Under the pieces are notes generated by a model. The model did no database searches, was not told the DNA's origin, and was given only the letters and a program-made list of their open reading frames with translations. Below, piece after piece: positions 28,406-38,511 of a stretch of 64,000 bases of DNA (its first letter is position 1; each line of letters opens with the position of its first letter). The DNA comes from Gordonia jinhuaensis (GTDB lineage: Bacteria > Actinomycetota > Actinomycetes > Mycobacteriales > Mycobacteriaceae). Made by a program: the position numbers and the translations under genes. The DNA lies in the NCBI RefSeq assembly GCF_014639795.1, contig NZ_BMGC01000004.1:1-64000 (forward strand), read 5' to 3'.

Positions 28406-29278
28406 ATGCGAGAGCTCCGCGGGTCCGAATCACCCGATCGCAACCTCACCGAGACGCAGCGACCGATCGTGGTGGTGATGGCGGTCAAAGAGCTCAACCA
28501 GGCGAAGACGCGACTGGCCGGTGCCTTCTCCGACGCACTGCGCGCCGATCTCGTGCTCGGGATGTACCTCGACGTCCTCGACGCCGTGGTCGACCTCGCC
28601 GACACACCGGGGGGTGCACCGGTGACCGCCGTGGTGGTCAGTCCCGACGAGATCGTGCGCAACGAGGCGACCCGCCGCGGCGGTCTGGCTCTCGACGACC
28701 CGGTGCGCTCTGATCGCCGTGACTCGCACGGGGGTTCGGCACAACGCCTCAATGACGCGCTGCTGGCCGGTGCACGCCATGCCCGGGAACTCCTCCTCGG
28801 CGCCGCCGCCGCCGGCGACCTCGCGCGGCCACGGATGGTGTTCCTGCAGGCCGATCTCCCCGCGATCACCACCGACGTCCTGCGGCAGGCACTCGCCGCC
28901 GTCGAGCAGACGGCACTCGGCCACACCGATCGCGATCAGCCGGCGACCGCGGCAGTGGTGTCGGATCGACGTGGAACGGGAACTGCCATGCTCATCGCCG
29001 ATGACACCACCGCACTCGACGGGCTCCTCGGTTTCGGGCCGGATTCGGCGACGGTGCACCGTTCCCGCGGTGCGGTCGACCTGGTCGCGGCGACCTCCTC
29101 GACCGACCGGTCGAGAAGGCAACGGTCGTGGGGATCGTGGGAGCCGCTGCGCACCGACGTCGACACGATCGAGGATCTGCACGCGGCGGCGGCGCTGGGC
29201 GTCGGCGCACACACCGCCGCAGTGCTGCAACGATTGCCCATCGGTACGAGCACCGCGGCCGCCTGCAGAACCCGGTGA
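28406..29278 (+). CDS. fbiD: Phosphoenolpyruvate/2-phospholactate guanylyltransferase (F420 biosynthesis)
   Basis: About 290 residues of the CofC/FbiD nucleotidyltransferase fold, with [15 protein letters not shown] near the N-terminus and the metal-binding segment [13 protein letters not shown]. It guanylates phosphoenolpyruvate (or phospholactate) to start coenzyme F420 synthesis. It is in the same place as Rv2983 (gpsA-fbiD-ppk1). The ATG at 28406 is preferred; the in-frame ATG at 28343 lies farther from any ribosome-binding site. The family is usually shorter (about 210 residues), so loops or the ends are extended. Confidence 0.88.
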   Translation: MRELRGSESPDRNLTETQRPIVVVMAVKELNQAKTRLAGAFSDALRADLVLGMYLDVLDAVVDLADTPGGAPVTAVVVSPDEIVRNEATRRGGLALDDPVRSDRRDSHGGSAQRLNDALLAGARHARELLLGAAAAGDLARPRMVFLQADLPAITTDVLRQALAAVEQTALGHTDRDQPATAAVVSDRRGTGTAMLIADDTTALDGLLGFGPDSATVHRSRGAVDLVAATSSTDRSRRQRSWGSWEPLRTDVDTIEDLHAAAALGVGAHTAAVLQRLPIGTSTAAACRTR

Positions 29279-29418
29279 CACACGCGCAGCCCATCAGAGC
29301 CCACGCGGAGCCCCCGGCCTCGCGACAATTCACTCCTCACGACAATTCACTCACCGTCCATCCGCCACCGGGGCGGACTTCGGTGCCTTCCTGTCGCGTG
29401 ATGCGCAATGATGGACAC

Positions 29419-31623
29419 GTGACGTCTGACGACTACTCAGCCACCGACACGGTTCCCGACGATCCGGGTGACGCGACCATCCCGACGGCGCTGCCCACCG
29501 CACCGCCGGCCGCGACCCAAGCGCCACTCGATGCGTCCGAGCGCTACCTGAACCGCGAACTGAGCTGGCTCGACTTCAACGCCAGGGTTCTCGCGATGGC
29601 AGAGGACACCTCGGCGCCGCTTCTGGAGCGCGCCAAGTTCCTCGCGATCTTCGCCTCGAACCTCGACGAGTTCTTCATGGTGCGCGTGGCGGGGCTCAAG
29701 CGACGCGACGAGATGGGTCTGTCGGTGCGGTCGGCCGACGGGCTCACACCGCGCGAGCAGCTCGCCCGCATCGCACGCCGGACGCAGGCGCTCACCGAAC
29801 GCCACGCGCGTGTCTTCGAACAGTCGGTGCGCCCGGCGTTGGCGGACAACGGAATCTATGTGGTCAGTTGGGAAGACCTCTCGGCGGCGCAGCGAGAGCG
29901 CCTCACCGCACATTTCCACGAGGAGGTGTTCCCGGTGCTGACGCCGCTGGCCGTCGACCCGGCACACCCCTTCCCCTACATCAGCGGCCTGAGCCTCAAT
30001 CTCGCGGTGACCGTTCGGGACTCCGAGGAGTCGGGCGAACACTTTGCGCGAGTGAAGGTTCCCGACAACGTCGATCGGTTCATCACGGTCTCTGATCTGG
30101 CACCCGACCCCGAGCCGGAGTCCGACCCCGATCTCCCCCACACCACGCTGCTGCCGATGGAAGATCTCATCGCCGCGAATCTGGACGCATTGTTCCCGGG
30201 GATGGAAATCGTTGAACGCCACGTGTTCCGCATCACGCGCAATGCGGACTTCGAGGTGGAAGAAGACCGAGACGAGGATCTCCTGCAAGCCCTCGAGCGC
30301 GAACTCGCGCGTCGGCGATTCGGCTCACCCGTGCGCCTGGAGGTCGCCGACGACATGAGCGAGCACATGCTCGATCTGTTGCTGCGCGAGCTCGACGTGA
30401 ACCCGGCCGATGTGATCCAGGTACCCGGACTTCTGGATTTGTCGTGTCTGTTCCAGGTGTACGCCCTGGATCGGCCGACGCTCAAGGATCGTCCGTTCGT
30501 ACCGACCACCCATCCGGCCTTCGGGGAGCGGGAGACGCCCAAGAGCGTCTTCGCGACCCTGCGTGAAGGCGATGTGCTGGTTCAGCATCCCTACGACTCG
30601 TTCTCCACGAGTGTGCAGCGCTTCATCGAACAGGCCGCCGCCGATCCGCAGGTGCTCGCGATCAAGCAGACCCTCTATCGCACGTCCGGCGATTCGCCGA
30701 TCGTCAACGCACTCATCGACGCCGCCGACTCCGGCAAACAGGTGGTCGCATTGGTGGAGATCAAGGCGCGCTTCGACGAGCAGGCCAACATCAAGTGGGC
30801 ACGTCAGCTCGAACAGGCAGGCGTCCACGTGGTCTACGGGCTCGTGGGGCTCAAGACCCATTGCAAGACATGTCTGGTCGTGCGACGCGAGGGCTCCACC
30901 ATCCGTCGGTACTGCCACATCGGGACAGGCAACTACAACCCGAAGACCGCACGCCAATACGAGGATGTGGGCCTTCTGACCGCCTCCCCCGACATCGGCG
31001 CAGACCTCACCGATCTGTTCAACACACTCACCGGATACTCCCGAAAGGTGAGTTACCGCAACATACTCGTCGCCCCGCACGGCATCCGGTCGGGCATCAT
31101 CGAACGGATCGAGCGGGAGATCGCGCTACATCAGGCCGGAGACTCCAAAGCCCGAATCCGGTTGAAGGCCAACGCCCTGGTCGACGAGCAGGTCATCGAG
31201 GCGCTCTACTCCGCCTCTCAGGCCGGTGTCCCGGTGCAGATCGTGGTCCGCGGCATCTGCGCACTACGACCCGGGCGCGAAGGGATGAGCGAGAACATCA
31301 CCGTACGGTCGATTCTCGGGCAGTTCCTCGAACACTCGCGCATCTTCCATTTTGGGGCGAGCAACGAGTTCTGGATCGGGTCGGCAGACATGATGCACCG
31401 CAACCTCGATCGCCGGGTGGAGGTGCTCGCGCAGGTCCGCGACTCTCGTCTGACCCGCGAACTCGACGAGATCTTCGAATCCGCACTCGATCCGCGGACC
31501 CGCTGCTGGGAACTCATGCCCGACGGGAGCTGGTTGGCCATGCCCGCCGAGGGCGTGGAGGTACTCGACCATCAGCGACAGATGATGCGTCTGCATCGCA
31601 ATCGCGTGGACAGCCTGGGCTGA
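29419..31623 (+). CDS. ppk1: Polyphosphate kinase 1
   Basis: About 734 residues with the four-domain PPK1 layout: [16 protein letters not shown] at the start, and the phospho-accepting histidine in [15 protein letters not shown]. It makes polyphosphate from ATP reversibly at the membrane. I chose GTG 29419 (TSDDYSATD follows); an ATG at 29401 adds six residues, and a longer open frame upstream is not supported. It is followed 32 bases later by the mutT1-like gene. Confidence 0.95.
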   Translation: MTSDDYSATDTVPDDPGDATIPTALPTAPPAATQAPLDASERYLNRELSWLDFNARVLAMAEDTSAPLLERAKFLAIFASNLDEFFMVRVAGLKRRDEMGLSVRSADGLTPREQLARIARRTQALTERHARVFEQSVRPALADNGIYVVSWEDLSAAQRERLTAHFHEEVFPVLTPLAVDPAHPFPYISGLSLNLAVTVRDSEESGEHFARVKVPDNVDRFITVSDLAPDPEPESDPDLPHTTLLPMEDLIAANLDALFPGMEIVERHVFRITRNADFEVEEDRDEDLLQALERELARRRFGSPVRLEVADDMSEHMLDLLLRELDVNPADVIQVPGLLDLSCLFQVYALDRPTLKDRPFVPTTHPAFGERETPKSVFATLREGDVLVQHPYDSFSTSVQRFIEQAAADPQVLAIKQTLYRTSGDSPIVNALIDAADSGKQVVALVEIKARFDEQANIKWARQLEQAGVHVVYGLVGLKTHCKTCLVVRREGSTIRRYCHIGTGNYNPKTARQYEDVGLLTASPDIGADLTDLFNTLTGYSRKVSYRNILVAPHGIRSGIIERIEREIALHQAGDSKARIRLKANALVDEQVIEALYSASQAGVPVQIVVRGICALRPGREGMSENITVRSILGQFLEHSRIFHFGASNEFWIGSADMMHRNLDRRVEVLAQVRDSRLTRELDEIFESALDPRTRCWELMPDGSWLAMPAEGVEVLDHQRQMMRLHRNRVDSLG

Positions 31624-31655
31624 CCGGGAGCCGAGGCGAGAGCGAGGCGTAGGTC

Positions 31656-32597
31656 ATGACCCACAAGAAGCGACGTACCGGCAAGGGATCGACCGACAGG
31701 AAGCACAAACGCACGATCTACGCGGCCGGAGGCGTCCTGTGGCGCAGCGACGATTCCGGAGCGGTCGAGGTCGGCCTCGTGCATCGTCCGCGTTACGACG
31801 ACTGGTCGCTACCGAAAGGGAAGACCGAAGCCGGTGAGACATTCCTGCACACCGCAGCCAGGGAAATCGGCGAGGAGACCGGATATTCGGTGAGAATCGG
31901 GCGGCATTTGTCACGTGTTCGATATCGCACCGACAGTTCGACCACAAAGTATGTCCATTACTGGTCGGCGGAGGCGATTGCCGGCGATTTCGCCGAAAAT
32001 CACGAAGTCGACAAACTCGTCTGGCTCGATCCGGCGACCGCGATGACCACGGTGAGCTACCGCGAGGACGCCGCGGTGCTGGCCGAATTCACCCGACTGC
32101 CAATCGATCTCAAGACGCTCCTCATCATCCGCCACGCGAAGGCCGGACAGAAGGCCAAATACCGCGGCGACGATCGGCTGCGGCCGCTGGACAAGGTCGG
32201 CAAACGCCAAGCACAGGCCCTCGTGCCACAGTGTCTGGTTTTCGGTGCGCAGCACGTACATTCGGCGGACCGCGTGCGCTGCGAGCAGACTGTCGGCCCG
32301 CTGGCCGAGACCCTCGGGGTGCCCATCCTCAGTGAACCCACTCTGTCGGAGGAGGCGTATCACGACGACCCGGACGCAGCACATCAGCAGATGCTGTCCA
32401 TTGCCGCCATGCCCGGGATCCGCGCGGTCTGCAGTCAGGGGAAGGTGATTCCACCACTACTGGACTGGTGGACCGGACGCGACCGTGTCGAGCTGCCGGT
32501 CGGGGCCACGCGCAAGGCCTCGATGTGGGTACTGAGCCTCGACGAGGACTCCCGCATCCGCGGCCTCGACTACATCGACAGCCCACTCGCGCACTGA
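31656..32597 (+). CDS. mutT1: NUDIX hydrolase fused to histidine phosphatase (MutT1-like)
   Basis: A 313-residue fusion. The N-terminal NUDIX domain has the box GKTEAGETFLHTAAREIGEE; the C-terminal domain begins LLIIRHAKAGQKAKY, a histidine phosphatase RHG-like motif. This architecture and position (after ppk1, convergent to hupB) match mycobacterial MutT1, which hydrolyses oxidised guanine nucleotides and diadenosine polyphosphates. The N-terminal 20 residues are Lys/Arg-rich. Confidence 0.9.
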   Translation: MTHKKRRTGKGSTDRKHKRTIYAAGGVLWRSDDSGAVEVGLVHRPRYDDWSLPKGKTEAGETFLHTAAREIGEETGYSVRIGRHLSRVRYRTDSSTTKYVHYWSAEAIAGDFAENHEVDKLVWLDPATAMTTVSYREDAAVLAEFTRLPIDLKTLLIIRHAKAGQKAKYRGDDRLRPLDKVGKRQAQALVPQCLVFGAQHVHSADRVRCEQTVGPLAETLGVPILSEPTLSEEAYHDDPDAAHQQMLSIAAMPGIRAVCSQGKVIPPLLDWWTGRDRVELPVGATRKASMWVLSLDEDSRIRGLDYIDSPLAH

Positions 32598-32621
32598 CGC
32601 ACAGACGCACTCGCGCACGAG

Positions 32622-32659
32622 AAGAACCCCCTGCGTTGGGAAGGACGCAGGGGGTTCTT
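32622..32659. terminator. Bidirectional terminator between mutT1 and hupB
   Basis: A perfect 15-base-pair stem (AAGAACCCCCTGCGT and its complement) with an eight-base loop, followed by TTTCTT on the plus strand and preceded by TCTC on the other strand. It lies between two convergent genes. Confidence 0.9.
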
Positions 32660-32683
32660 TCTTGCGGGCGGTGCGAATACTTC

Positions 32684-33400
32684 TCAGCGACGAGTCGTCT
32701 TCTTGGCAGTCGTCTTCTTGGCGGTGGTGCCGGTCTTCTTCGCGGTCGTTGACTTGGCCGGGGTCGACTTGGCCGCGGTGCTCTTGCGTGCGGTGGTCGA
32801 CTTTGCCGGAGTCGACGACTTCTTCGCCGGAGTCGTCGACTTGCGCGCGGTGGTCGAGGTCTTCTTGGGCGTGGTGGTCGACTTCTTCGCCGTCGTGGTG
32901 GTCTTCTTCGGCGTGGTGGTCGACTTGGCCGCAGTGCTCTTGCGTGCGGGAGTGGCCGTCGACTTCTTCGCCGCGGTGGTACCCGTCGACTTCTTTGCCG
33001 CGGTGGTCGACTTGCGTGCAGTGGTGCCGGTCGACTTCTTTGCCGCCGTGGTCGACTTCTTCGCCGCGGTGGTGGTGGTTCCGCTGCCGCGCTTGACGGC
33101 CGGTCCGGTGGCACTGAGTTTCTGCTTGCCGGCGACCACAGCCTTGAACTGTGCACCGGGGCGGAAAGCGGGCACCGACGTCGGACGGACCTTCACGGTC
33201 TCACCGGTGCGCGGGTTACGGGCCACACGCGCCGCGCGGCGACGCTTCTCGAAGACACCGAAACCGGTGATCGTCACGCTCTCACCCTTGGTCACCGCGC
33301 GAACAACGGTGTCCACGAAGCCTTCCACCGCCTCGGTGGCGGTTCGGCGATCGGTGTCGAGTTTCTTGGTGAGTTCATCGATGAGCTCGGCTTTGTTCAT
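32684..33400 (-). CDS. hupB: HU-family nucleoid protein with long basic Ser/Thr-rich tail
   Basis: A 238-residue HupB. Residues 1-90 are a canonical HU fold ([25 protein letters not shown]). The rest is about 145 residues of lysine-rich repeats such as AAKKST, TPKKT and PARKST. Unlike the PAKKA tail I recall from M. tuberculosis, this one is dominated by Thr and Ser, giving many possible Ser/Thr-kinase sites. It compacts the chromosome; the tail should bind DNA loosely. GGAGG lies seven bases before the ATG. Confidence 0.95.
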   Translation of the reverse strand: MNKAELIDELTKKLDTDRRTATEAVEGFVDTVVRAVTKGESVTITGFGVFEKRRRAARVARNPRTGETVKVRPTSVPAFRPGAQFKAVVAGKQKLSATGPAVKRGSGTTTTAAKKSTTAAKKSTGTTARKSTTAAKKSTGTTAAKKSTATPARKSTAAKSTTTPKKTTTTAKKSTTTPKKTSTTARKSTTPAKKSSTPAKSTTARKSTAAKSTPAKSTTAKKTGTTAKKTTAKKTTRR

Positions 33401-33562
33401 GGATTCAACCTCCGCAAGCTGTTGACCCCACTTGGGTCAGCTACCGAACACGGTAAACGTCAAACCCGAGAACGTCCATGTTCCACGCCAATCAATCCCC
33501 GGCGTGGCGAATCCCGATAAGCCAAAAGAGGTTACGGCGCCGCAACGGCGCACGCGTTCACA

Positions 33563-34156
33563 TCACCTCTCCAGTGTCACCGGCTTCCATGATGGCCGCG
33601 ACTTCTCGAACTCGGAAATCGCGTCTACCTGCTGCAATGTCAGTCCGATGTCGTCGAGGCCCTCCATCAGACGCCATCTGGTGTAGTCATCAATTCCGAA
33701 GCGCACCACCAGGTCACCCACCGTGACCGTCCGATCTTCAAGGCTGACGGTGACTTCCGTCCCAGGCTGTTCCTCGAGCCGTTTCCAGATGAGTTCGATG
33801 TCGGACTGCTCCACCACGGCGGCCAGAAGTCCGGCCTTTCCGGAGTTTCCACGGAAAATGTCACCGAATCTGCTCGAGAGCACCACGCGGAATCCGAAGT
33901 CCATCAACGCCCAGACAGCATGCTCGCGCGACGAGCCGGTACCGAAGTCGGGACCTGCCACCAGGACCGAACCGCGACTCCAGGGCTCGTTGTTGAGGAT
34001 GAACTCCGGATCGGTGCGCCAGGCGGCGAACAGACCGTCCTCGAATCCCGTTCGGCTGACCCGCTTGAGGTAGACGGCGGGGATGATCTGGTCGGTGTCG
34101 ACGTTGCTGCGACGCAGCGGGACACCGATTCCGGTATGAGAGATGAACTTTTCCAT
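33563..34156 (-). CDS. leuD: 3-isopropylmalate dehydratase small subunit
   Basis: A 197-residue swivel-domain subunit with the signature [21 protein letters not shown]. With LeuC it isomerises 2-isopropylmalate to 3-isopropylmalate in leucine synthesis. CAGGAG precedes the ATG. It follows leuC by 91 bases. The 162 bases between leuD and hupB include short inverted repeats but no convincing terminator. Confidence 0.96.
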   Translation of the reverse strand: MEKFISHTGIGVPLRRSNVDTDQIIPAVYLKRVSRTGFEDGLFAAWRTDPEFILNNEPWSRGSVLVAGPDFGTGSSREHAVWALMDFGFRVVLSSRFGDIFRGNSGKAGLLAAVVEQSDIELIWKRLEEQPGTEVTVSLEDRTVTVGDLVVRFGIDDYTRWRLMEGLDDIGLTLQQVDAISEFEKSRPSWKPVTLER

Positions 34157-34247
34157 GGTGAACTCCTGACGTTTGCGGGGGTCGTGGTCGGTGGTGGGTG
34201 CGGTCGGGCGATGTCCTTGCGACAGCGATCAGTTGAGATGACAGCGG

Positions 34248-35693
34248 TCAGTTGAGATCTGCCGGCGAGGACAGCCGACCACGCACTGCGGTCGCCGCGG
34301 CCACCGCGGGCGAGACGAGGTGGGTACGACCGCCCTTGCCCTGCCGGCCCTCGAAATTACGGTTGGACGTCGAGGCACAACGTTCGCCCGGTGCGAGCTG
34401 ATCGGGGTTCATCCCCAGGCACATCGAACATCCGGCATTACGCCACTCGGCCCCTGCGGCAACGAAGATCTCACCCAGCCCTTCGTCCTCGGCCTGTGCG
34501 CGCACCCGCATCGAACCGGGCACCACCAGCATCCGGATGCCGTCAGCGATCTTGCGCCCCTTGAGGATGTCGGCGACGGTACGCAGATCCTCGATGCGCC
34601 CGTTGGTGCACGAGCCCACGAACACCGTGTCGACAGCGATGTCACGCAACGGGGTTCCCGGGGTGAGATCCATGTAGGCCAATGCCTTACGGGCGGCCAG
34701 CGCGTCGGATTCGTCGCCGAAATCGGACGGATCGGGAACGACCGAACCGAGCGGGAGTCCCTGTCCCGGGTTGGTACCCCACGTCACGAAAGGCGTGAGT
34801 TCCGAGGCGTTGATGTGGACCTCGCGGTCGAACTCCGCACCCGGATCTGTCCGCAGACTCTTCCAGTGCTCGACGGCCTCATCCCACTCCGCACCCTTCG
34901 GGGCGTGCTCGCGGCCCTGGAGGTAAGCGAAGGTGGTCTCGTCGGGGGCGATCATGCCCGCACGCGCACCGGCCTCGATCGACATGTTGCAGATGGTCAT
35001 TCGAGCTTCCATCGACAGCTTCTCGATGGCCGGACCGCGATATTCCAGCACATGCCCCTGCCCGCCACCGGTGCCGATCTCCGCGATCACGGCCAGGATC
35101 AGATCCTTGGCGGTGACGCCGGGTCCGAGTTCGCCGTCGACGGTGATCGCCATCGTCTTGAACGGTCGCAACGACAGGGTCTGGGTCGCGAGCACATGCT
35201 CGACCTCCGAGGTGCCGATTCCCATTGCGAGGGCACCGAATGCACCGTGTGTGGAGGTGTGCGAGTCGCCGCACACCACGGTGGTACCCGGCTGGGTCAG
35301 CCCCAGCTGGGGTCCGACCACGTGCACGATGCCCTGCTCCAGATCGCCCATGGGGTACAGGCGGACACCGAATTCCTCGCAATTGCGACGCAGTGTCTCC
35401 ACCTGGGTGCGCGACACCGGATCGGCGATGGGCGCCAACAGATTCTCGGTGGGGACGTTGTGATCCTCGGTCGCGATGGTCAGATCCGTCCGGCGGACCC
35501 CGCGTCCGGCCAGTCGCAGACCTTCGAAGGCCTGCGGACTGGTCACCTCGTGGACGAGGTGGAGATCGATGTAGATGAGGTCGGGGTCACGCTGACCGTG
35601 TTCGTCGACCCCACCGGGGACCACGACGTGTTCGGCCCAGACCTTCTCGGCCATCGTCCGCGGCGTCGTCGCCGCGTCGTTGTTGTCGCTCAT
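34248..35693 (-). CDS. leuC: 3-isopropylmalate dehydratase large subunit
   Basis: A 481-residue aconitase-family protein with [12 protein letters not shown] and the iron-sulfur ligands in VGSCTNGR and CSMCLGMN. The start ATG at 35693 is preceded by AGGAAA and gives [13 protein letters not shown]; longer frames (to 35828) cross the promoter. It is divergent from an IclR regulator, the arrangement of corynebacterial LtbR, which represses leuCD. Confidence 0.95.
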   Translation of the reverse strand: MSDNNDAATTPRTMAEKVWAEHVVVPGGVDEHGQRDPDLIYIDLHLVHEVTSPQAFEGLRLAGRGVRRTDLTIATEDHNVPTENLLAPIADPVSRTQVETLRRNCEEFGVRLYPMGDLEQGIVHVVGPQLGLTQPGTTVVCGDSHTSTHGAFGALAMGIGTSEVEHVLATQTLSLRPFKTMAITVDGELGPGVTAKDLILAVIAEIGTGGGQGHVLEYRGPAIEKLSMEARMTICNMSIEAGARAGMIAPDETTFAYLQGREHAPKGAEWDEAVEHWKSLRTDPGAEFDREVHINASELTPFVTWGTNPGQGLPLGSVVPDPSDFGDESDALAARKALAYMDLTPGTPLRDIAVDTVFVGSCTNGRIEDLRTVADILKGRKIADGIRMLVVPGSMRVRAQAEDEGLGEIFVAAGAEWRNAGCSMCLGMNPDQLAPGERCASTSNRNFEGRQGKGGRTHLVSPAVAAATAVRGRLSSPADLN

Positions 35694-35852
35694 CTGTTTC
35701 CTCATCACTGAAGTCGTCGCCATCGCTGACGTCGCCATCGCTGACGTCGCCGCCACCGGATCGCGCCGGCGTACACGGACCGGGCTGGGTCGTGCGGCGC
35801 GCCGGGGTCGTCGCGATGTGCATCTCACTATCCGGGAGTCTAATATCGGCTC

Positions 35853-36608
35853 GTGGGAAATGATAACTCATCCCGATCAGCCTCCGACACCGCGGGTGTC
35901 AGCAGTGGGATCGGTGTGCTCGACAAGTCCGTCGCCGTACTGCAGGCCGTTGCCGTTGCACCGTGTTCGTTGGTCGAACTATGCGAGCGCACGGCACTTC
36001 CCAGGGCTACCGCACACCGCCTGGCGATGGGCCTGGAGACCCACCGACTGCTCACGCGCAACGCGGGCGGGCAGTGGTGTCCCGGTCCCGCACTGGCCGA
36101 ACTCGCCGCCCCCGTGCACGACACGGTTCGCGAAGCCGCACTGTTGGTGCTGCCACGACTGCGCGAGATCACCGGCGAGTCGGTCCAGATCTACCGCCGC
36201 GAGGGCAGCGAACGCATCTGCGTGGCGGCACTCGAGCCACCGACAGGCCTGCGCGACACCGTCCCTGTGGGCAGCCGACTGCCCATGACCGCCGGGTCGG
36301 GAGCACGAGTTCTGCTCGCCTGGTCGGATTCGGCGACCCAGCGCGCACTCCTCGCGGGCAGCGGTATCACCGAACGGTCGCTGGCCGAGGTGCGCAGGCG
36401 CGGCTGGGCGCAGAGCGTGGGCGAACGCGAACCCGGTGTCGCCAGCGTCTCTGCCCCGGTGCGCGACGGGAGCGGTGAGGTGATCGCCGCGATCTCGGTG
36501 TCCGGGCCGATCGACAGGATGGGCCGGCGCCCCGGTATCCGCTGGGCCGCAGACCTTCTCGCCGCTGCCGAGGCCATGCACAAGAGACTCAGCCCCTCGC
36601 GTCGCTGA
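35853..36608 (+). CDS. IclR-family transcriptional regulator, likely of leuCD
   Basis: A 251-residue protein with an N-terminal winged helix-turn-helix ([12 protein letters not shown], then [14 protein letters not shown]) and a C-terminal IclR effector domain. It starts with GTG 160 bases from leuC in the opposite direction. Its homologue LtbR in Corynebacterium represses leucine and tryptophan genes. The intergenic region has two copies of GCTGACGTCGCC, possibly part of an operator. Confidence 0.88.
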   Translation: MGNDNSSRSASDTAGVSSGIGVLDKSVAVLQAVAVAPCSLVELCERTALPRATAHRLAMGLETHRLLTRNAGGQWCPGPALAELAAPVHDTVREAALLVLPRLREITGESVQIYRREGSERICVAALEPPTGLRDTVPVGSRLPMTAGSGARVLLAWSDSATQRALLAGSGITERSLAEVRRRGWAQSVGEREPGVASVSAPVRDGSGEVIAAISVSGPIDRMGRRPGIRWAADLLAAAEAMHKRLSPSRR

Positions 36609-36667
36609 CATTGCGAGAAACCGCGGATACCTGACCGCGCCGGCCACCATCGGGTAGGACTGAGGTC

Positions 36668-37180
36668 ATGGGAGTCAATCAGCGCCGCCAGATCACCATG
36701 TCCGACACCGAGATCGCCGAGTTCATCGACCACAGCCGCACTGCCACGCTGGCCACTCACGGCGCCGACGGAGCCATTCATCTGGTCGCCATGTGGTACG
36801 GGGTCATCGACGGCGAGATCTGGTTTGAGACCAAGTCGAAGTCGCAGAAGGCCGTCAACATCCGCCGCGATCGACGGTGCTCGGTACTCATCGAGGACGG
36901 CGACACCTACGACACCCTGCGCGGGGTCTCGATCGAGGGGGTGGCCGAGATCTACGACGACCCCGAGCACTGTCACCGCGTCGGCGTGAGCGTGTGGGAG
37001 CGCTACACCGGGCCCTACTCCGACGATGTCGCACCGCTCGTGGAGCAGATGATGAACAAGCGCGTCGCCGTCCGCGTCACCGCGTCGCGGACGCGCTCCT
37101 GGGACCATCGCAAGCTCGGTCTCGATCCGGCACCGGTCGCCGGTTCGACCGCCCGCCATCTCCCGACAACACGCGGCTGA
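36668..37180 (+). CDS. Pyridoxamine-5'-phosphate-oxidase-fold (F420- or flavin-binding) protein
   Basis: A 170-residue split-barrel protein with the pattern TATLATHGADGAIHLVAMWY and RDRRCSVLIEDGDTYD-like segments common in PPOX class F420-dependent proteins. Substrate unknown. It corresponds to Rv2991, which in M. tuberculosis lies between the leuCD/regulator group and tRNA-Glu/gltX. ATG 36698 (MSDTEIAEFI) is an alternative start. It is the last chromosomal gene before the prophage. Confidence 0.82.
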   Translation: MGVNQRRQITMSDTEIAEFIDHSRTATLATHGADGAIHLVAMWYGVIDGEIWFETKSKSQKAVNIRRDRRCSVLIEDGDTYDTLRGVSIEGVAEIYDDPEHCHRVGVSVWERYTGPYSDDVAPLVEQMMNKRVAVRVTASRTRSWDHRKLGLDPAPVAGSTARHLPTTRG

Positions 37181-37247
37181 CCCCGCCGGGCAGGCCCAGC
37201 GCGATCGTCCCCGTCTGTTCGAGCGCAATGATGATGCAACACAGAAA

Positions 37248-37280
37248 AGGCGCCTCATCCCGGTAATGGATGAGACGCCT
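37248..37280 (-). terminator. Host tRNA-Glu terminator
   Basis: An almost perfect 13-base stem (AGGCGCCTCATCC with GGATGAGACGCCT, one mismatch) with a seven-base loop; reading the minus strand, TTTTC follows. It lies just past the tRNA fragment. Confidence 0.8.
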
Positions 37281-37291
37281 CACATCTGTTG

Positions 37292-37332
37292 TAGCCCCGA
37301 CGGGATTCGAACCCGCGCTACCGCCTTGAGAG
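37292..37332 (-). other. Prophage left attachment site: 3' fragment of tRNA-Glu(CTC)
   Basis: Read on the minus strand, the sequence runs CTCTCAA (anticodon loop with CUC), GGCGG, variable loop, a T-arm with TTCGAAT, and the acceptor strand ending GGGGCTA. The tRNA stops matching at 37333, exactly before the anticodon stem's other arm, so there is no 5' half. This is what remains of the host gene when a phage integrates into a tRNA 3' end and rebuilds the complete gene at its other end. Confidence 0.88.
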
Positions 37333-37395
37333 TTCGTTCTCGCACCGCAGGTCACGCGGCTATGAGGCTGTGACCAGCGCAGACGACCACCAGGT

Positions 37396-38508
37396 TTACC
37401 CTGTATTCCCCACGGTCTCATTGCCCTTCGTGTCCAATCGGTGTCCACCGCGCAGCTTGTCCAGGGACTCCGCGACGGCCTCCAAGTCGGTGTCGAACAA
37501 GTCGCTGTACACGTCGAGCGTCATCGACGCCTTGGCGTGCCCGAGCATCCGTTGCACCCCCAACACCGACGCGCCCGCCGAGATCGCGAGCGACGCCGCC
37601 GTGTGCCGCAACTCGTGCGGCGTGAAACCCTCGGGGCAGCGTGAGGCCACCACCGCGTCATCCCACCACGACTTCCGGGCCACCTTCACCCGCAGCGGAT
37701 TCCCGCGACGCTCGCCGGTGAACACCAGCGACTCACGACCCTTGCCCGCGAGGAATCCGCCGAGCTCGTTCGCCACCGACCGCGGTATCGGCACCCACCG
37801 CTGTTCGTGATCCTTCGGATCGCCCCACACAAACTGACCGTAGACCAACGTGACCGAGCGGGTCACATGCACACGACGGCGCAACATGTCGATGTCTTGC
37901 ACCCGTAGTGCTGCCATCTCACCCCATCGCAAGCCTGTGTAGGCGAGCAGCAGCACGAGAGGGCGCCACGGCCCCGCCGCCACCGCCAATTCCTCCACCT
38001 GTGCAGCCGTGAGGTACCGGCGCTTGGCGTGCTTCACCCTCGGGAGATTCACGCCCTTTGCGGGATTGCTCGGGATGCGCCCATCACGCACCGCGAGTTC
38101 GAGAATCTGCGACAGCACGCGGTGATGTTTCACTACCGACGCCGCCGAACACTCCTGGCCGCTCACCCACTTCTGCACATCGACGTGTCGCACCTTCGCC
38201 ACCGGCAGCCGCCCGAGTGTCGGCGCGATATGCGTCTCGATGATCGACTCATACCGCGAGCGCGTCGACGGCGCGAGATTTGCCTTGCCCTCCAACCACC
38301 GCGCCGACCACTCCGACACCGTCACCTTTCCCCGCGTCGGATCGACGTAGGTGCCGGCAGCCTTGTCCGACTCGACCGCGTGCAGAAACGAAGTCGCCGC
38401 GGCCTTCGTGCCGAAACCACGCTTACGGGTTTGCTGCCCGGTCGGCTTGCGGTAGCGCACCTCCCATCGGTGGCCGTCGCCGACGGGGTAGCGCGAGATC
38501 GACCCCAT
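37396..38508 (-). CDS. int: Phage tyrosine integrase
   Basis: A 370-residue integrase: N-terminal arm-binding domain, core-binding SAM-like domain (residues about 60-150), and catalytic domain with Arg194 (TGLRWGE), His298 and Arg301 (HELRHTA), His324 (LGHAKASM) and nucleophile Tyr334. It recombines attP with the tRNA-Glu attB. It lies 64 bases from the attachment fragment and transcribes toward it. It is the last gene of the minus-strand lysogeny operon. Confidence 0.95.
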   Translation of the reverse strand: MGSISRYPVGDGHRWEVRYRKPTGQQTRKRGFGTKAAATSFLHAVESDKAAGTYVDPTRGKVTVSEWSARWLEGKANLAPSTRSRYESIIETHIAPTLGRLPVAKVRHVDVQKWVSGQECSAASVVKHHRVLSQILELAVRDGRIPSNPAKGVNLPRVKHAKRRYLTAAQVEELAVAAGPWRPLVLLLAYTGLRWGEMAALRVQDIDMLRRRVHVTRSVTLVYGQFVWGDPKDHEQRWVPIPRSVANELGGFLAGKGRESLVFTGERRGNPLRVKVARKSWWDDAVVASRCPEGFTPHELRHTAASLAISAGASVLGVQRMLGHAKASMTLDVYSDLFDTDLEAVAESLDKLRGGHRLDTKGNETVGNTG

Positions 38509-38511
38509 GAT

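Noticed and set aside
37292-37390. A complete tRNA gene
   Set aside because: Only the 3' half from the anticodon loop onward is present; no D-arm or 5' acceptor strand pairing with GGGGCTA was found upstream.
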